Source of the DNA: Cellulomonas sp. S1-8
GTDB lineage: Bacteria > Actinomycetota > Actinomycetes > Actinomycetales > Cellulomonadaceae
Direction: 5' to 3'
Assembly: GCF_026184235.1 (NCBI RefSeq)
Contig: NZ_CP110806.1
Span: 1,488,001 to 1,552,000, forward strand
Length of the DNA: 64,000 bases
The position numbers and the translations under genes are program-made. Each line of letters starts with the position of its first letter. Positions within the stretch are counted from its first letter, which is position 1. The notes beneath the pieces are model-generated. The model was not told where the DNA came from. It searched no databases and saw only the letters and a program-made list of their open reading frames with translations. Shown one piece after another: positions 43,841 to 52,865 of the stretch.

Positions 43841-44317
43841 GTGAGCTGCAGGGTGCGCCGGTGGTGGCGTGCCCGGACCGCGGATAGGCCCGGTGACGCG
43901 GGCAGCGCGCTCGTCGAGTTCCTCGGGATCTCGGTCGTGCTGCTGGTGCCGATCGTGTACCTCGTCCTGGTGCTGGGCCGGATCCAGGCCGCGACGTTCG
44001 CCGCGGAGAGCGCGGCGCGGGAGGCGGCGCGCGTGTACGTCGCGGCGGACGACGCCGAGCAGGGCGCCGCGCGCGCGGTGACGTCGGTCGCGGTCGCGCT
44101 CACGGACCAGGGGTTCGACGACGACCCGGCGGAGGCGCTCGACGTGCGGTGCTCGGCCGACCCGTGCCTGACTCCCGGTGCCGAGGTCGCGGCGACGGTG
44201 CAGGTGCGCGTGCCGCTGCCGTTCGTGCCGTCGTTCGTGCGGGACGTCGTGCCGCTCGAGGTGCCGGTCACCGCGCAGCGGGTCGCCCCGGTGGACACCT
44301 ACCGGGTGGCGCGATGA
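43841..44317 (+). CDS. TadE/TadG-like pilus protein
   Basis: A roughly 158-residue protein with a basic start and the TadE helix GSALVEFLGISVVLLVPIVYLVLVLG, followed by ATFAAESAAREAARVYVA and an extracellular domain with two cysteines (CSADPC). It resembles the TadE above and would be a second minor pilin. GTG starts at 43817, 43832 and 43841 are in frame; 43841 is listed. Its stop overlaps the next ATG. Confidence 0.8.
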   Translation: MSCRVRRWWRARTADRPGDAGSALVEFLGISVVLLVPIVYLVLVLGRIQAATFAAESAAREAARVYVAADDAEQGAARAVTSVAVALTDQGFDDDPAEALDVRCSADPCLTPGAEVAATVQVRVPLPFVPSFVRDVVPLEVPVTAQRVAPVDTYRVAR

Positions 44318-44820
44318 CGGGCCGCGGGCCGGCCGGGGGAGTGCGGCGCCGGTGGCGGGACGTGCGCAGCGGTGTCCGCGGCGGCGCTGACGACGGGCAG
44401 GTGATGATCCTGTCCCTGGGGTTCGGCGTGCTCGCGATCCTGCTCGTCCTGGTCATCACCGCCGCGACGGCCGTCCACCTCGACCGCAAGCGGCTGCTCG
44501 CGATCGCCGACCTCGCGGCGCTGGCCGCGGCCGACCAGGTGAGCACCCGCTACTTCGGTTCCGCCGACGACCGCGGCCCCGCGGGCATCCCGCTGACCGA
44601 CGAGACCGTCCGTGCGGCGGTCGAGCAGTACGTCCGCGACCACCCCGAGCCGAGTGCCCGCTGGGACGGCGTGCAGGTGCTCGAGGCGACCGCGCCGGAC
44701 GGGCGCTCGGCCTTCGTCCGGCTCGGCGCGGTCACCCGGCTGCCGGTGCTCACCTCCGTCCTCCAGCCGTGGTCCGACGGCATCGAGCTGGTGGTCGAGG
44801 GCACCGCGCGCGCCTCCTGA
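44314..44820 (+). CDS. TadG-like pilus assembly protein
   Basis: A 168-residue protein with the TadG N-terminal pattern: DDGQVMILSLGFGVLAILLV, a membrane helix, then HLDRKRLLAIADLAALAAAD. The extracellular part is about 110 residues, without the von Willebrand domain of long TadG proteins. ATG 44314 overlaps the preceding stop. It is the last recognised Tad gene; TadZ, RcpC and a prepilin peptidase are not in the window. Confidence 0.82.
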   Translation: MTGRGPAGGVRRRWRDVRSGVRGGADDGQVMILSLGFGVLAILLVLVITAATAVHLDRKRLLAIADLAALAAADQVSTRYFGSADDRGPAGIPLTDETVRAAVEQYVRDHPEPSARWDGVQVLEATAPDGRSAFVRLGAVTRLPVLTSVLQPWSDGIELVVEGTARAS

Positions 44821-44961
44821 CACTCCGGGTGCGGGCGTGGACGCGGCCGCGGACGCGGCCGTGGACGACCGGCATCGGATCGTGGACCCGCCGCCGTCGC
44901 GACCGGGGTGCCGACCGCGGGAGCGTGGTGCTGTCCGCACCGCACCACCTCGGAGGTCGCC

Positions 44962-45408
44962 ATGACCGCAGCACCGTCCACCACCCGACGCACGAACGAG
45001 CTCGCCGAGACACCGCCCCCGACGCCCGCCCGTCGCGTGCTGCTCGTCGTCACGGGGGCGGTGGCCCTGCTCGTCGGGGCGGGTGTGGCGCTCGTTCCCG
45101 CCGCCGTCCACGCCGCGAGCGGCGGCACCGCCGTGCCGGACGTCGTCGCCCACTCGGACCTGCGCGGTGCGGGAGTGTTGCTCGCGGTCGTCGGTGTGCT
45201 CCTGCTGGTGGCGGGCGTCCGTGGCCGGCACGTCGACGCGGCGCTGCGCCTGGGCGCGGCGGCCTACCTCGCCTACGCGGCCGGCCGCGTGCTCGGCATC
45301 GTGCTCGACGGCCACCCCGGGACAGGTGTCCTCGTCGCCGGTGCCGTCGAGCTCGTGCTGGGTGCGGCGTGCGCGGTCGCGCTGCGGCGCGGACGCACCC
45401 CCGCCTGA
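44962..45408 (+). CDS. DUF4345-like membrane protein
   Basis: A 148-residue protein with about four hydrophobic helices: VLLVVTGAVALLVGAGVALV, then [43 protein letters not shown] and VLVAGAVELVLGAACAV. The DLRG and GR-LGI-LDG elements resemble DUF4345 proteins. The role is unknown. ATG 44962 has GGAGG upstream. The 44821-44961 stretch before it has a GGACGCGGCC direct repeat and no gene. Confidence 0.7.
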   Translation: MTAAPSTTRRTNELAETPPPTPARRVLLVVTGAVALLVGAGVALVPAAVHAASGGTAVPDVVAHSDLRGAGVLLAVVGVLLLVAGVRGRHVDAALRLGAAAYLAYAAGRVLGIVLDGHPGTGVLVAGAVELVLGAACAVALRRGRTPA

Positions 45409-45428
45409 CCGCTCGGGCGGCGGTCGCG

Positions 45429-46493
45429 TCAGCGCGGGACGGGTCCCGTGCTGCCGCGCACGACCAGGTCGACGGGGACGACCACGGTGCCGGGGGCGGG
45501 TGCGGCGGCGTCGCCACGGGCTCGCGCCAGCGCGTCGGACAGGGCGCGTGCCGCGATGCGGCCCTTGGCGTCGAAGTCCTGACGGACCGTCGTCAGCGCC
45601 GGGGTGACGGACTGCGCGAGCACCGAGTCGTCGAAGCCGACGACGGACAGGTCGTCCGGGACGGCCAGCCCGGCCTCGTGCGCGGCGCGCACCAGGGAGG
45701 CGGCCATGAGGTCGGAGAAGCACACGACGGCCGTCGGACGGTCGCGCTCGGCGAGCAGGCCGCGGACGCCGCGTGCGACGTCGTCGGGGGTGTTGTCCCG
45801 CAGCTCGTAGACCCGCACGGGCAGGCCGGCGGCCTCGAGCGCGTCGACGGCGCCGCGGGTGCGCTCGCGGGCGACGTGGTTGGGGTTGTCGGCGTGCGGG
45901 GCCGTGCGCCAGCCGGGGGTGGTGCGCGTCGGGTCCATCGTCAGCACCGCGATGTCGCGGTGCCCCAGCGCCACCAGGTGCTCGACCGCGATGCGGCCGC
46001 CCCCGGTGTCGTCGAGGACGACGCCCGTGCTGCCGGGCAGCGGCGCCTGGTCGACGAAGACGAGGGGCAGGTGGCGGCGGGCGAGCCAGTGCACCGCCTC
46101 GGTCTCACCCGCGCAGGCGTACACGACGGCGGCGTCCACGGGCAGGTCGCGTGCGTGCAGGTGGCCGCCGACGCCCGTCGCGGGGATGAGCGAGACCGCG
46201 AGGCCCGTGGGGGCGAGCTCCTCGGCCAGCGCCCCGAAGAACGCGGAGGCGGCGGGGTCGCGGAACGCCTCGCCGACGGAGTTGGTCAGGACGACGCCCA
46301 CGGCGCCGGTGGACCGGCGGGCCAGGGCGCGTGCCGTCGGGTCGGGGCCGGCGTACCCGAGCTCGGCGGCGGCGGCCAGGACGCGCTCGCGCAGCGCACC
46401 CGACAGCTGGTCCGGCCGGGAGAACGCGTTCGACACCGTCATGCGGCTGACGCCGACTGCGTCGGCGACGGTCTGCAGCGTCACGCGCCCCAT
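45429..46493 (-). CDS. LacI family transcriptional regulator
   Basis: A 354-residue repressor. The helix-turn-helix is VTLQTVADAVGVSRMTVSNAFSRP, followed by the sugar-binding domain (VGVVLTNSVGEAF; LSVVGFDDSVLAQSVTPALTTVRQD). ATG 46493 places the HTH at residues 4-25. It has no sugar genes beside it, so its targets are probably elsewhere. It may be transcribed with the 81-residue gene upstream, 77 bp away on the same strand. Confidence 0.93.
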   Translation of the reverse strand: MGRVTLQTVADAVGVSRMTVSNAFSRPDQLSGALRERVLAAAAELGYAGPDPTARALARRSTGAVGVVLTNSVGEAFRDPAASAFFGALAEELAPTGLAVSLIPATGVGGHLHARDLPVDAAVVYACAGETEAVHWLARRHLPLVFVDQAPLPGSTGVVLDDTGGGRIAVEHLVALGHRDIAVLTMDPTRTTPGWRTAPHADNPNHVARERTRGAVDALEAAGLPVRVYELRDNTPDDVARGVRGLLAERDRPTAVVCFSDLMAASLVRAAHEAGLAVPDDLSVVGFDDSVLAQSVTPALTTVRQDFDAKGRIAARALSDALARARGDAAAPAPGTVVVPVDLVVRGSTGPVPR

Positions 46494-46570
46494 GCCGTCC
46501 CCGTCCCCGTCGACCGTGTCACGGTCCCCAGGGTAGGCGGCGTGGCGCACCGCCGCGCCGAGCGGGCGCG

Positions 46571-46816
46571 TCATCGGACCGGGTGGCCGAGTCCGTCGTG
46601 CCGCGGGGTGAGGGCGTCGGCCAGGCGGTGCAGCCCCGACGCCGCCGCGAGGCGGATGTGCTGGGTCCGGGGCAGACGGGTGCGGCGTCGGTGGGCGCGA
46701 CGCTCGGCGCGCAGGTCCCCGGGGGACGGCGCGACGACGGGGGCGTCACCGCGGGCGCTGGTCGCGCGCAGCTGGGCCGCGCGGACGCCGACGAAGGAGG
46801 TTCCGGTGGCGTGCAT
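46571..46816 (-). CDS. 81-residue orphan under a multi-operator promoter
   Basis: An Arg/Ala/His-rich protein of 81 residues starting MHATGTSFVGVRAAQLRATS and ending with HIRLAAASGLHRLADALTPR, a possible amphipathic helix. I do not recognise it. The ATG has GAGGA six bases upstream and a clear vegetative promoter (TTGACC, 18 bp, TACTGT) with three related 14-bp dyads. Those signals support transcription, but coding status is not proven. The lacI-type gene follows. Confidence 0.5.
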   Translation of the reverse strand: MHATGTSFVGVRAAQLRATSARGDAPVVAPSPGDLRAERRAHRRRTRLPRTQHIRLAAASGLHRLADALTPRHDGLGHPVR

Positions 46817-46834
46817 GGTGGTCCTCGTTCCAGT

Positions 46835-46893
46835 CTGTACCGCTCCAGTGGTCTGTATCGGTACAGTACGACGAGTATTCTGGACCGGTCAAG
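46835..46893 (-). promoter_or_regulatory. Promoter with three tandem TetR-like operators
   Basis: Minus-strand promoter: -35 TTGACC (46892-46887), 18-bp spacer, -10 TACTGT (46868-46863). Three related 14-mers overlap it: CTGTATCGGTACAG (46853-46866, a near-perfect dyad), CTGTACCGCTCCAG (46835-46848) and CTGGACCGGTCAAG (46880-46893), matching CTGTAYCGRTACAG at 14, 12 and 11 positions. They cover the -10, the start region and the -35. No TetR gene is in the window. Confidence 0.6.
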
Positions 46894-46994
46894 TGGACTG
46901 TGCGCCCTCACCTCCGACCTGGGTCGTCCGCCTGTTGCTGCGCACCACGGGGGGCGGGACGATCGAGGTGTCGCTCACTGCCGAGGAGGCCGTC

Positions 46995-47879
46995 ATGGAC
47001 GCGCACGTGGTCGTCGGGTACGACGGGTCCCCGGAGTCCGTCGCCGCCGTGCGGTGGGCCGCAGGCGCGGCCCGTCGGCGCGGGATGCCGCTGCAGGTGG
47101 TGCACGTGTGGGGCCTGGCCGGGCACCTCGACACCCCGCCGCTGCGCGCCACCTCGGCGTACGTGCGCGCCGGTGCGCAGGAGGTCGCGGAGGAGGGCGC
47201 CCAGATCGCCCGCGCCGCCGCGCCGGACATCGAGGTCACGGGGGTGCTGGACGACGGCCCGCCCGCGCGTGCCCTCGTCGACCGCGCCGCCCACGCGGCG
47301 CTGATCGTCCTGGGCCGCCACGGCGCCGCCCGCCTCTCGGGCGTGCTGCTCGGGTCCGTCGCGCTCGGGACGCTGCAGCACGCCCCGTGCCCCGTCGTCG
47401 TCGTGCCGCGTACGGACGGGGACCGCGCCCCCACGGGGCTCGTCGTCGTCGGGGTCGACGGGTCGCGGCACGCGCTCGGCGCGGTCGACGCCGCCGGCCG
47501 GTACGCCGCCGGGGCCGACGCGCACGTCCGGGTCGTGGCCTGCTGGCAGGTCCCCGTGCACGGGCGGTCCCTCATGGCGTGGCTGCGCGAGTTCCCCGAG
47601 GTGCCTCCCGAGGACCTCGCGGTGCAGGCGGCCGAGCGTGCCCTCGAGGGTGCGCGGGCGCTGATCACCGAGCGGTACCCGCAGGTCGAGGTCGAGCTGC
47701 TCGTCGAGGAGGGGCCGACCGCGCGCGTCCTGGCGCGGCACGCGGAGAAGGCCGACCTGCTGGTCGTGGGCACGCGCGGCCGCGGCGGGCTCGCCGGGCT
47801 GGTGCTCGGCTCCGTGAGCCAGTGGCTCGTCGCGCGGGCCGCCTGCCCGGTGGCGGTCTCGCGCACGGTCCCGGACTGA
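46995..47879 (+). CDS. Universal stress protein, tandem UspA domains
   Basis: A 294-residue protein with two UspA domains. The first runs from [18 protein letters not shown] to [33 protein letters not shown], the second from [19 protein letters not shown] to [30 protein letters not shown]. Both have the G-2x-G-9x-GS ATP-binding pattern, so ATP binding is likely. ATG 46995 has GAGGAGG upstream. Such proteins promote survival under stress or dormancy in actinobacteria. Confidence 0.92.
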   Translation: MDAHVVVGYDGSPESVAAVRWAAGAARRRGMPLQVVHVWGLAGHLDTPPLRATSAYVRAGAQEVAEEGAQIARAAAPDIEVTGVLDDGPPARALVDRAAHAALIVLGRHGAARLSGVLLGSVALGTLQHAPCPVVVVPRTDGDRAPTGLVVVGVDGSRHALGAVDAAGRYAAGADAHVRVVACWQVPVHGRSLMAWLREFPEVPPEDLAVQAAERALEGARALITERYPQVEVELLVEEGPTARVLARHAEKADLLVVGTRGRGGLAGLVLGSVSQWLVARAACPVAVSRTVPD

Positions 47880-47916
47880 CGGGCCCGCACGGGCGGAGCG
47901 GGTAGCCTGGACCGTC

Positions 47917-49029
47917 GTGGCCACCACCGACTTCCTTGCCGAGATCCGCGAGCTGCGCTCCACGCTGGAGTCGATCCAGGCGGTGAGCGACCCGACGGCG
48001 CTCAAGGCGAAGATCGCCGTCCTGTCCGAGCAGGCCTCCGTGCCGAACCTGTGGGACGACCCCGACGCCGCGCAGAAGGTCACCAGCGCGCTGTCCGCGA
48101 CGCAGGCGGAGCTGGACCGCGTCGACCGGCTCCGCTCGCGCATCGACGACCTCGAGACGCTCGTGGAGATGGCGACCGAGGAGAACGACGAGGACACGCT
48201 GGCCGAGGCCGAGGCCGAGCTCGTCGCCATCCGCAAGGACATGGGCGAGCTCGAGGTCCGCACGCTGCTCGCCGGGCCGTACGACCAGCGGGACGCCGTC
48301 GTGACGATCCGCGCCGGCGCCGGTGGCGTCGACGCCGCCGACTTCGCCGAGATGCTGCTGCGCATGTACCTGCGCTGGGCCGAGCGCCACGGCTACCCCA
48401 CGACCGTCCTCGACACGTCGTACGCCGAGGAGGCCGGGCTCAAGAGCGCGACGTTCGAGGTCAAGACGCCGTACGCCTTCGGGCACCTGTCGGTCGAGGC
48501 CGGGACGCACCGCCTCGTGCGCATCTCGCCCTTCGACAACCAGGGCCGCCGGCAGACGTCGTTCGCGGCCGTCGAGGTCATCCCGCTCATCGAGCAGACC
48601 GACTCGGTCGACATCCCCGAGTCGGAGATCAAGGTCGACGTGTTCCGCTCGTCCGGCCCCGGCGGGCAGTCCGTCAACACGACCGACTCCGCCGTCCGCA
48701 TGACGCACATCCCGACCGGGATCGTCGTGTCGATGCAGAACGAGAAGTCGCAGATCCAGAACCGAGCGGCCGCGCTGCGCGTCCTGCAGTCGCGGCTGCT
48801 GCTCGTGCGCCAGGAGCAGGAGCGGGCCGCGAAGAAGGAGATGGCCGGCGACATCAAGGCGTCGTGGGGCGACCAGATGCGGTCCTACGTCCTGCAGCCG
48901 TACCAGATGGTCAAGGACCTGCGCACCGAGCACGAGGTCGGCAACCCGGCGGCGGTCTTTGACGGGGACATCGACGACTTCATCGAGGCGGGCGTCCGGT
49001 GGCGGCGGGGCCAGCAGGTCGACGCCTGA
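47917..49029 (+). CDS. prfB: Peptide chain release factor 2
   Basis: A 370-residue RF2. The stop-codon recognition tripeptide SPF is in [15 protein letters not shown] and the peptidyl-hydrolysis motif GGQ in [10 protein letters not shown]. It should terminate at UGA and UAA, which suits a window where UGA stops dominate. The gene is one continuous frame from its GTG: there is no programmed +1 frameshift near codon 26, unlike in Escherichia coli. It is followed by a terminator hairpin and then ftsE. Confidence 0.97.
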   Translation: MATTDFLAEIRELRSTLESIQAVSDPTALKAKIAVLSEQASVPNLWDDPDAAQKVTSALSATQAELDRVDRLRSRIDDLETLVEMATEENDEDTLAEAEAELVAIRKDMGELEVRTLLAGPYDQRDAVVTIRAGAGGVDAADFAEMLLRMYLRWAERHGYPTTVLDTSYAEEAGLKSATFEVKTPYAFGHLSVEAGTHRLVRISPFDNQGRRQTSFAAVEVIPLIEQTDSVDIPESEIKVDVFRSSGPGGQSVNTTDSAVRMTHIPTGIVVSMQNEKSQIQNRAAALRVLQSRLLLVRQEQERAAKKEMAGDIKASWGDQMRSYVLQPYQMVKDLRTEHEVGNPAAVFDGDIDDFIEAGVRWRRGQQVDA

Positions 49030-49057
49030 GGTCGTGACGTCGGGCAGCAGGCTGTCC

Positions 49058-49081
49058 CGTCCCGGACGCATGTCCGGGACG
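49058..49081 (+). terminator. Terminator after prfB
   Basis: CGTCCCGGAC (49058-49067) and GTCCGGGACG (49072-49081) form a perfect ten-pair hairpin with loop GCAT, 29 bases past the prfB stop. It suggests ftsE has its own promoter in the remaining 160 bp, where TACCCT occurs at about 49177. Confidence 0.7.
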
Positions 49082-49245
49082 CACCAGGACGACCCGGACA
49101 TCCGGGCCGCCCGGACCTCGATTCACAGGGACGCCGGCGGCGTGTCCTGCCCCCGAGCGGGTGATCGGCTTCCTACCCTCGATGAGGCCCGCGGTCCGCG
49201 GGTGACCACGGGTACGCCCGCGGCCAGGACGAGGCGAGGTCGGTC

Positions 49246-49935
49246 GTGATCCGGTTCGAGAACGTGACGAAGGTCTACGCGCGCGGCGCCAGGCCCGCGC
49301 TGGACCGGGTGTCGCTCGACGTCGAACGCGGCGAGTTCGTCTTCCTCGTCGGCGCGTCCGGGTCCGGCAAGTCGACCTTCCTGCGGCTCGTGCTGCGCGA
49401 GGAGCGGGCGTCGGCGGGCAAGGTGTTCGTCGCGGGCAAGGAGCTCGGGACGCTGTCGAGCTGGAAGGTCCCGCACCTGCGCCGGCAGATCGGCGCGGTG
49501 TTCCAGGACTTCCGGCTGCTGCCGACCAAGTCGGTCTTCGAGAACGTCGCCTTCGCGCTGCAGGTCATCGGCAAGCCGCGCCACCACATCCTCACGACCG
49601 TGCCCGACGTCCTCGACATGGTCGGCCTGGCGGGCAAGGAGAAGCGCCGCCCGCACGAGCTGTCCGGCGGTGAGCAGCAGCGCGTGGCCATCGCCCGCGC
49701 CTTCGTCAACCGGCCGTCGATCCTGCTGGCCGACGAGCCCACCGGCAACCTCGACCCGACGACGTCCCTGGGGATCATGCGCCTGCTGGACCGCATCAAC
49801 CGCACCGGCACCACCGTGGTCATGGCCACGCACGACGACGAGATCGTCGACCAGATGCGCAAGCGCGTCATCGAGCTGAGCACGGGCGAGATGGTGCGCG
49901 ACCAGTCGCGCGGCGTCTACGGCTCGGACCGCTGA
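49246..49935 (+). CDS. ftsE: Cell division ATP-binding protein FtsE
   Basis: A 229-residue ABC ATPase. Walker A is GASGSGKST (36-44), the signature [15 protein letters not shown], and Walker [13 protein letters not shown]. The FtsE-specific [20 protein letters not shown] is present. With FtsX it couples ATP hydrolysis at the divisome to activation of a peptidoglycan hydrolase. GTG 49246 is used. FtsX follows after 11 bases. Confidence 0.97.
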   Translation: MIRFENVTKVYARGARPALDRVSLDVERGEFVFLVGASGSGKSTFLRLVLREERASAGKVFVAGKELGTLSSWKVPHLRRQIGAVFQDFRLLPTKSVFENVAFALQVIGKPRHHILTTVPDVLDMVGLAGKEKRRPHELSGGEQQRVAIARAFVNRPSILLADEPTGNLDPTTSLGIMRLLDRINRTGTTVVMATHDDEIVDQMRKRVIELSTGEMVRDQSRGVYGSDR

Positions 49936-49946
49936 GGGGGCGGGAG

Positions 49947-50861
49947 ATGCGCGCCCAGTTCATCCTGTCCGAGATCGGCATCGGCCTGCGCCGCAACCTG
50001 TCGATGACGATCTCGGTCGTGCTCGTCACGTTCGTGTGCCTGACGTTCCTCGGTGCCGCCGCGCTGCTGCAGACGCAGATCGACAAGATGAAGGACGACT
50101 GGTACGACAAGGTCGAGGTCTCGGTCTTCCTGTGCCCGGCCAACTCCGCGGCGCCGACGTGCGCATCGGGTGAGGTCAGCGACGAGCAGCGCGCGGACAT
50201 CGTCGCGGCGCTCGAGGCGCCCCAGGTCGCCGAGTTCGTGCAGGAGGTCTACCCGGAGTCGCAGGAGGAGGCCTTCGAGGCCTTCCAGCGGCAGTTCGGT
50301 GACCAGTTCTGGGCCTCGGCCGCCACCGCGGAGGACATGAACGCGTCCCTGCGCATCAAGCTCACCGACCCCGAGCAGTACCAGGTCGTCGCCGACGTGG
50401 TCTCGGGCAGACCCGGCGTCGAGTCCGTCGAGGACCAGCGCCGGCTCTTCGACAACCTGTTCCTCGTGCTCGACCGCGCGACGTGGGCGGCCGGCGGGCT
50501 CGCGGCCATCATGCTGCTCGCCGCCGTGCTCCTCATCACCACGACCATCCGGCTCTCCGCCATGAGCCGACGCCGGGAGACCGGCATCATGCGCCTCGTC
50601 GGCGCCTCGACCCTGTTCATCCAGCTCCCGTTCATGCTGGAGGGCGCCATCGCCGCCACCCTGGGCGCAGCCCTCGCCATCGCCGGGCTGTGGTTGGGTG
50701 TCGAGTACCTGGTGACCGACTGGCTGGGGCAGTCCGTGACGTGGATCCCGTACGTGGGGACGTCCGACGTGCTGACGATCGCACCGTTGCTCGTCGTCGT
50801 CGCGTTCGTGCTCGCCGCGATCTCGTCCCTGGTCACCCTGAGCCGCTACACGAAGGTCTGA
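49947..50861 (+). CDS. ftsX: Cell division protein FtsX
   Basis: A 304-residue membrane protein with one N-terminal helix (SMTISVVLVTFVCLTFLGAAALL), an extracellular domain of about 130 residues with a likely disulphide (FLCPANSAAPTCASG), and three C-terminal helices in an ABC3 permease pattern, including MSRRRETGIMRLVGAS. It relays FtsE ATP hydrolysis to the outside. The ATG follows ftsE and the M23 hydrolase gene follows within three bases. Confidence 0.97.
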   Translation: MRAQFILSEIGIGLRRNLSMTISVVLVTFVCLTFLGAAALLQTQIDKMKDDWYDKVEVSVFLCPANSAAPTCASGEVSDEQRADIVAALEAPQVAEFVQEVYPESQEEAFEAFQRQFGDQFWASAATAEDMNASLRIKLTDPEQYQVVADVVSGRPGVESVEDQRRLFDNLFLVLDRATWAAGGLAAIMLLAAVLLITTTIRLSAMSRRRETGIMRLVGASTLFIQLPFMLEGAIAATLGAALAIAGLWLGVEYLVTDWLGQSVTWIPYVGTSDVLTIAPLLVVVAFVLAAISSLVTLSRYTKV

Positions 50862-50863
50862 CC

Positions 50864-52261
50864 ATGCGCCGAGCCGACCGCACGCCGCCCACCACCGCCC
50901 GCAGCCCGCTGCAGGCGGTCGTCGCGGTGCTCGCCGCGCTCGCGGTCGCGCTGCCGGCGCTCGCCGTCGGCGCCGGCCCGGCCCTCGCCGACGACCTCTC
51001 GAACAAGCGCGCCGCCGCCGAGGAGCGCGCCGCCGCGGCCGACCAGCGGGCTGCCGACCTGACCGAGGCGATCGAGGAGCTCAGCGGCGAGCTGGCCGAC
51101 GCGCTGACGCGGCTGGCCGAGGTCGAGGCGCAGCTCCCCGCTGCGCAGGCGCGGCTCGACGCGGCGCTCGCCGCCGCGCAGGCCGCGCAGCGCGAGGCGG
51201 AGATCCTCGCGGCCCGCCTGCAGGCCGCGCGGGACGAGGAGGCGGCGATCACCGAGCAGATCGCCGTCGACGACACGCGTGAGCAGGAGATCCGCGCGGC
51301 CATCGGCCAGATGGCCCGTGAGGCGTACAAGGGCGGGCGTGACGTGTCCGGCATGAGCGTGATGCTCGACGCCGAGAGCTCGCAGGACTTCGTCGAGAAG
51401 TACGGCCTGGTCTCGACCGCGCTGCGCACCCAGACGCAGGTGCTCGACGAGCTGACCGAGCTCGCGGCCAAGAACAAGAACGCGCAGGCGCGCCAGGCGG
51501 CCGTGCGCGAGAAGGTCGACGAGCTCAAGGCCGCAGCCGACCTGAAGCTCGAGGAGGCGCGGGCGGCGCAGGCCGAGGCCGAGGCGGCGAAGGCGCAGGT
51601 CGAGGCCCTGCTCGCCGAGCAGCAGCAGCGCGCGGCGGAGATCGAGTCGCGCAAGGCCGAGGCGCAGCAGCAGGTCGCGGCGAACGACGCGGAGCGCGCC
51701 CGGGTCGGAGCCGAGCTCGCGGCGATCGTCGAGCAGCAGCGCGCCCAGCGGGAGGCGGAGGAGGCCGCCCGTCGGGCCGCGGAGGCCGCCGGTCAGAGCC
51801 CCGTGGGTGGGGGAGGTGGCGGCAGCCCCCAGCCCGGCGGTGCGCGGCCCGGGGCGATGTTCGCCAACCCCACGGCGCACAACCCCATGGTCGTGACGTC
51901 GGAGTACGGCAACCGGCTGCACCCCGTGCTCGGGTACTGGCGCATGCACGCGGGGATCGACCTGCGCGACCGCTGCGGCGAGCCGGTGTACGCCGGGCGG
52001 TCCGGCACGGTGCAGTGGGCCCGGTTCCGCAGCGGGTACGGCAACCAGGTGATGATCGACCACGGCTGGGTCGACGGGTCGTCGCTGATGTCGAGCTACA
52101 ACCACATGTCGGGTTTCACGGTCGGTGCCGGGTCGCAGGTGAGCGCGGGCCAGGTCCTCGGCTACGCGGGCAACACCGGGACGTCGGCCGCGTGCCACCT
52201 GCACTTCGAGGTCTACATCAACGGCGCGACCGTCAACCCCCGCTCCTACCTGGGGCTGTGA
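50864..52261 (+). CDS. M23 family peptidoglycan hydrolase with coiled coil (FtsEX partner)
   Basis: A 465-residue secreted protein. The signal peptide ends near residue 43 (ALAVGAGPALADD). Residues 45-310 form a long Ala/Glu-rich coiled coil, then a Gly/Pro linker and a C-terminal LytM (M23) domain with zinc motifs MHAGIDL (HxxxD) and HLHFE (HxH). This layout is that of the hydrolase regulated by FtsEX (EnvC/RipC type); the coiled coil should contact FtsX. It lies three bases after ftsX. Confidence 0.93.
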   Translation: MRRADRTPPTTARSPLQAVVAVLAALAVALPALAVGAGPALADDLSNKRAAAEERAAAADQRAADLTEAIEELSGELADALTRLAEVEAQLPAAQARLDAALAAAQAAQREAEILAARLQAARDEEAAITEQIAVDDTREQEIRAAIGQMAREAYKGGRDVSGMSVMLDAESSQDFVEKYGLVSTALRTQTQVLDELTELAAKNKNAQARQAAVREKVDELKAAADLKLEEARAAQAEAEAAKAQVEALLAEQQQRAAEIESRKAEAQQQVAANDAERARVGAELAAIVEQQRAQREAEEAARRAAEAAGQSPVGGGGGGSPQPGGARPGAMFANPTAHNPMVVTSEYGNRLHPVLGYWRMHAGIDLRDRCGEPVYAGRSGTVQWARFRSGYGNQVMIDHGWVDGSSLMSSYNHMSGFTVGAGSQVSAGQVLGYAGNTGTSAACHLHFEVYINGATVNPRSYLGL

Positions 52262-52391
52262 CCAGGCCCGAGGGCCGGGCCGACGGCGTGCGGCGCAGCA
52301 TTGACCTGGGGCCTGCGGCGGGTCGCCGGTAGGCTGTCAGACCGGCACGACGCCCGTCGCGCCGCCCCTGCACCAGGACGGAGGCCGCGCC

Positions 52392-52865
52392 GTGGCCAAG
52401 GCGAAGACCGACCGCACGGTGGTCGCCAACAACCGCAAGGCGCGGCACGACTACCTCATCCAGGACGTCCTCGAGGCGGGGCTCGTGCTCACCGGGACCG
52501 AGGTCAAGGCGCTGCGCGCCGGTCGGGCGTCCCTCGTCGACGGCTGGGGCGAGATCGACGGTGGCGAGGCGTGGCTGCACGGCGTGCACATCCCCGAGTA
52601 CTCGCAGGGCACCTGGACCAACCACGCGCCGCGGCGCAAGCGCAAGATGCTGCTCCACCGCGAGGAGATCGAGCGGCTCGAGGCGCGCACGCGCGAGAAG
52701 GGGCACACGATCGTGCCGCTCGCGCTGTACTTCCTGGGCGGCCGCGCGAAGGTCGAGATCGCGCTCGCCGTCGGCAAGAAGGAGTGGGACAAGCGCCAGG
52801 CGCTGCGCGAGCGTCAGGACAACCTGGAGTCGGAGCGGGCGATCCGCGAGCGGCGCGACCGGTGA
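52392..52865 (+). CDS. smpB: SsrA-binding protein SmpB
   Basis: A 157-residue RNA-binding protein that delivers tmRNA to stalled ribosomes. Family motifs: [29 protein letters not shown] at the start, [20 protein letters not shown], and the basic C-terminal tail [16 protein letters not shown] 52392 is used. The gene encoding its partner, ssrA, lies about 4 kb downstream. The stop overlaps the DUF2207 gene. Confidence 0.97.
   Translation: MAKAKTDRTVVANNRKARHDYLIQDVLEAGLVLTGTEVKALRAGRASLVDGWGEIDGGEAWLHGVHIPEYSQGTWTNHAPRRKRKMLLHREEIERLEARTREKGHTIVPLALYFLGGRAKVEIALAVGKKEWDKRQALRERQDNLESERAIRERRDR

Noticed and set aside
47917..49029. Programmed frameshift in prfB
   Set aside because: The gene is one uninterrupted frame from GTG to TGA.
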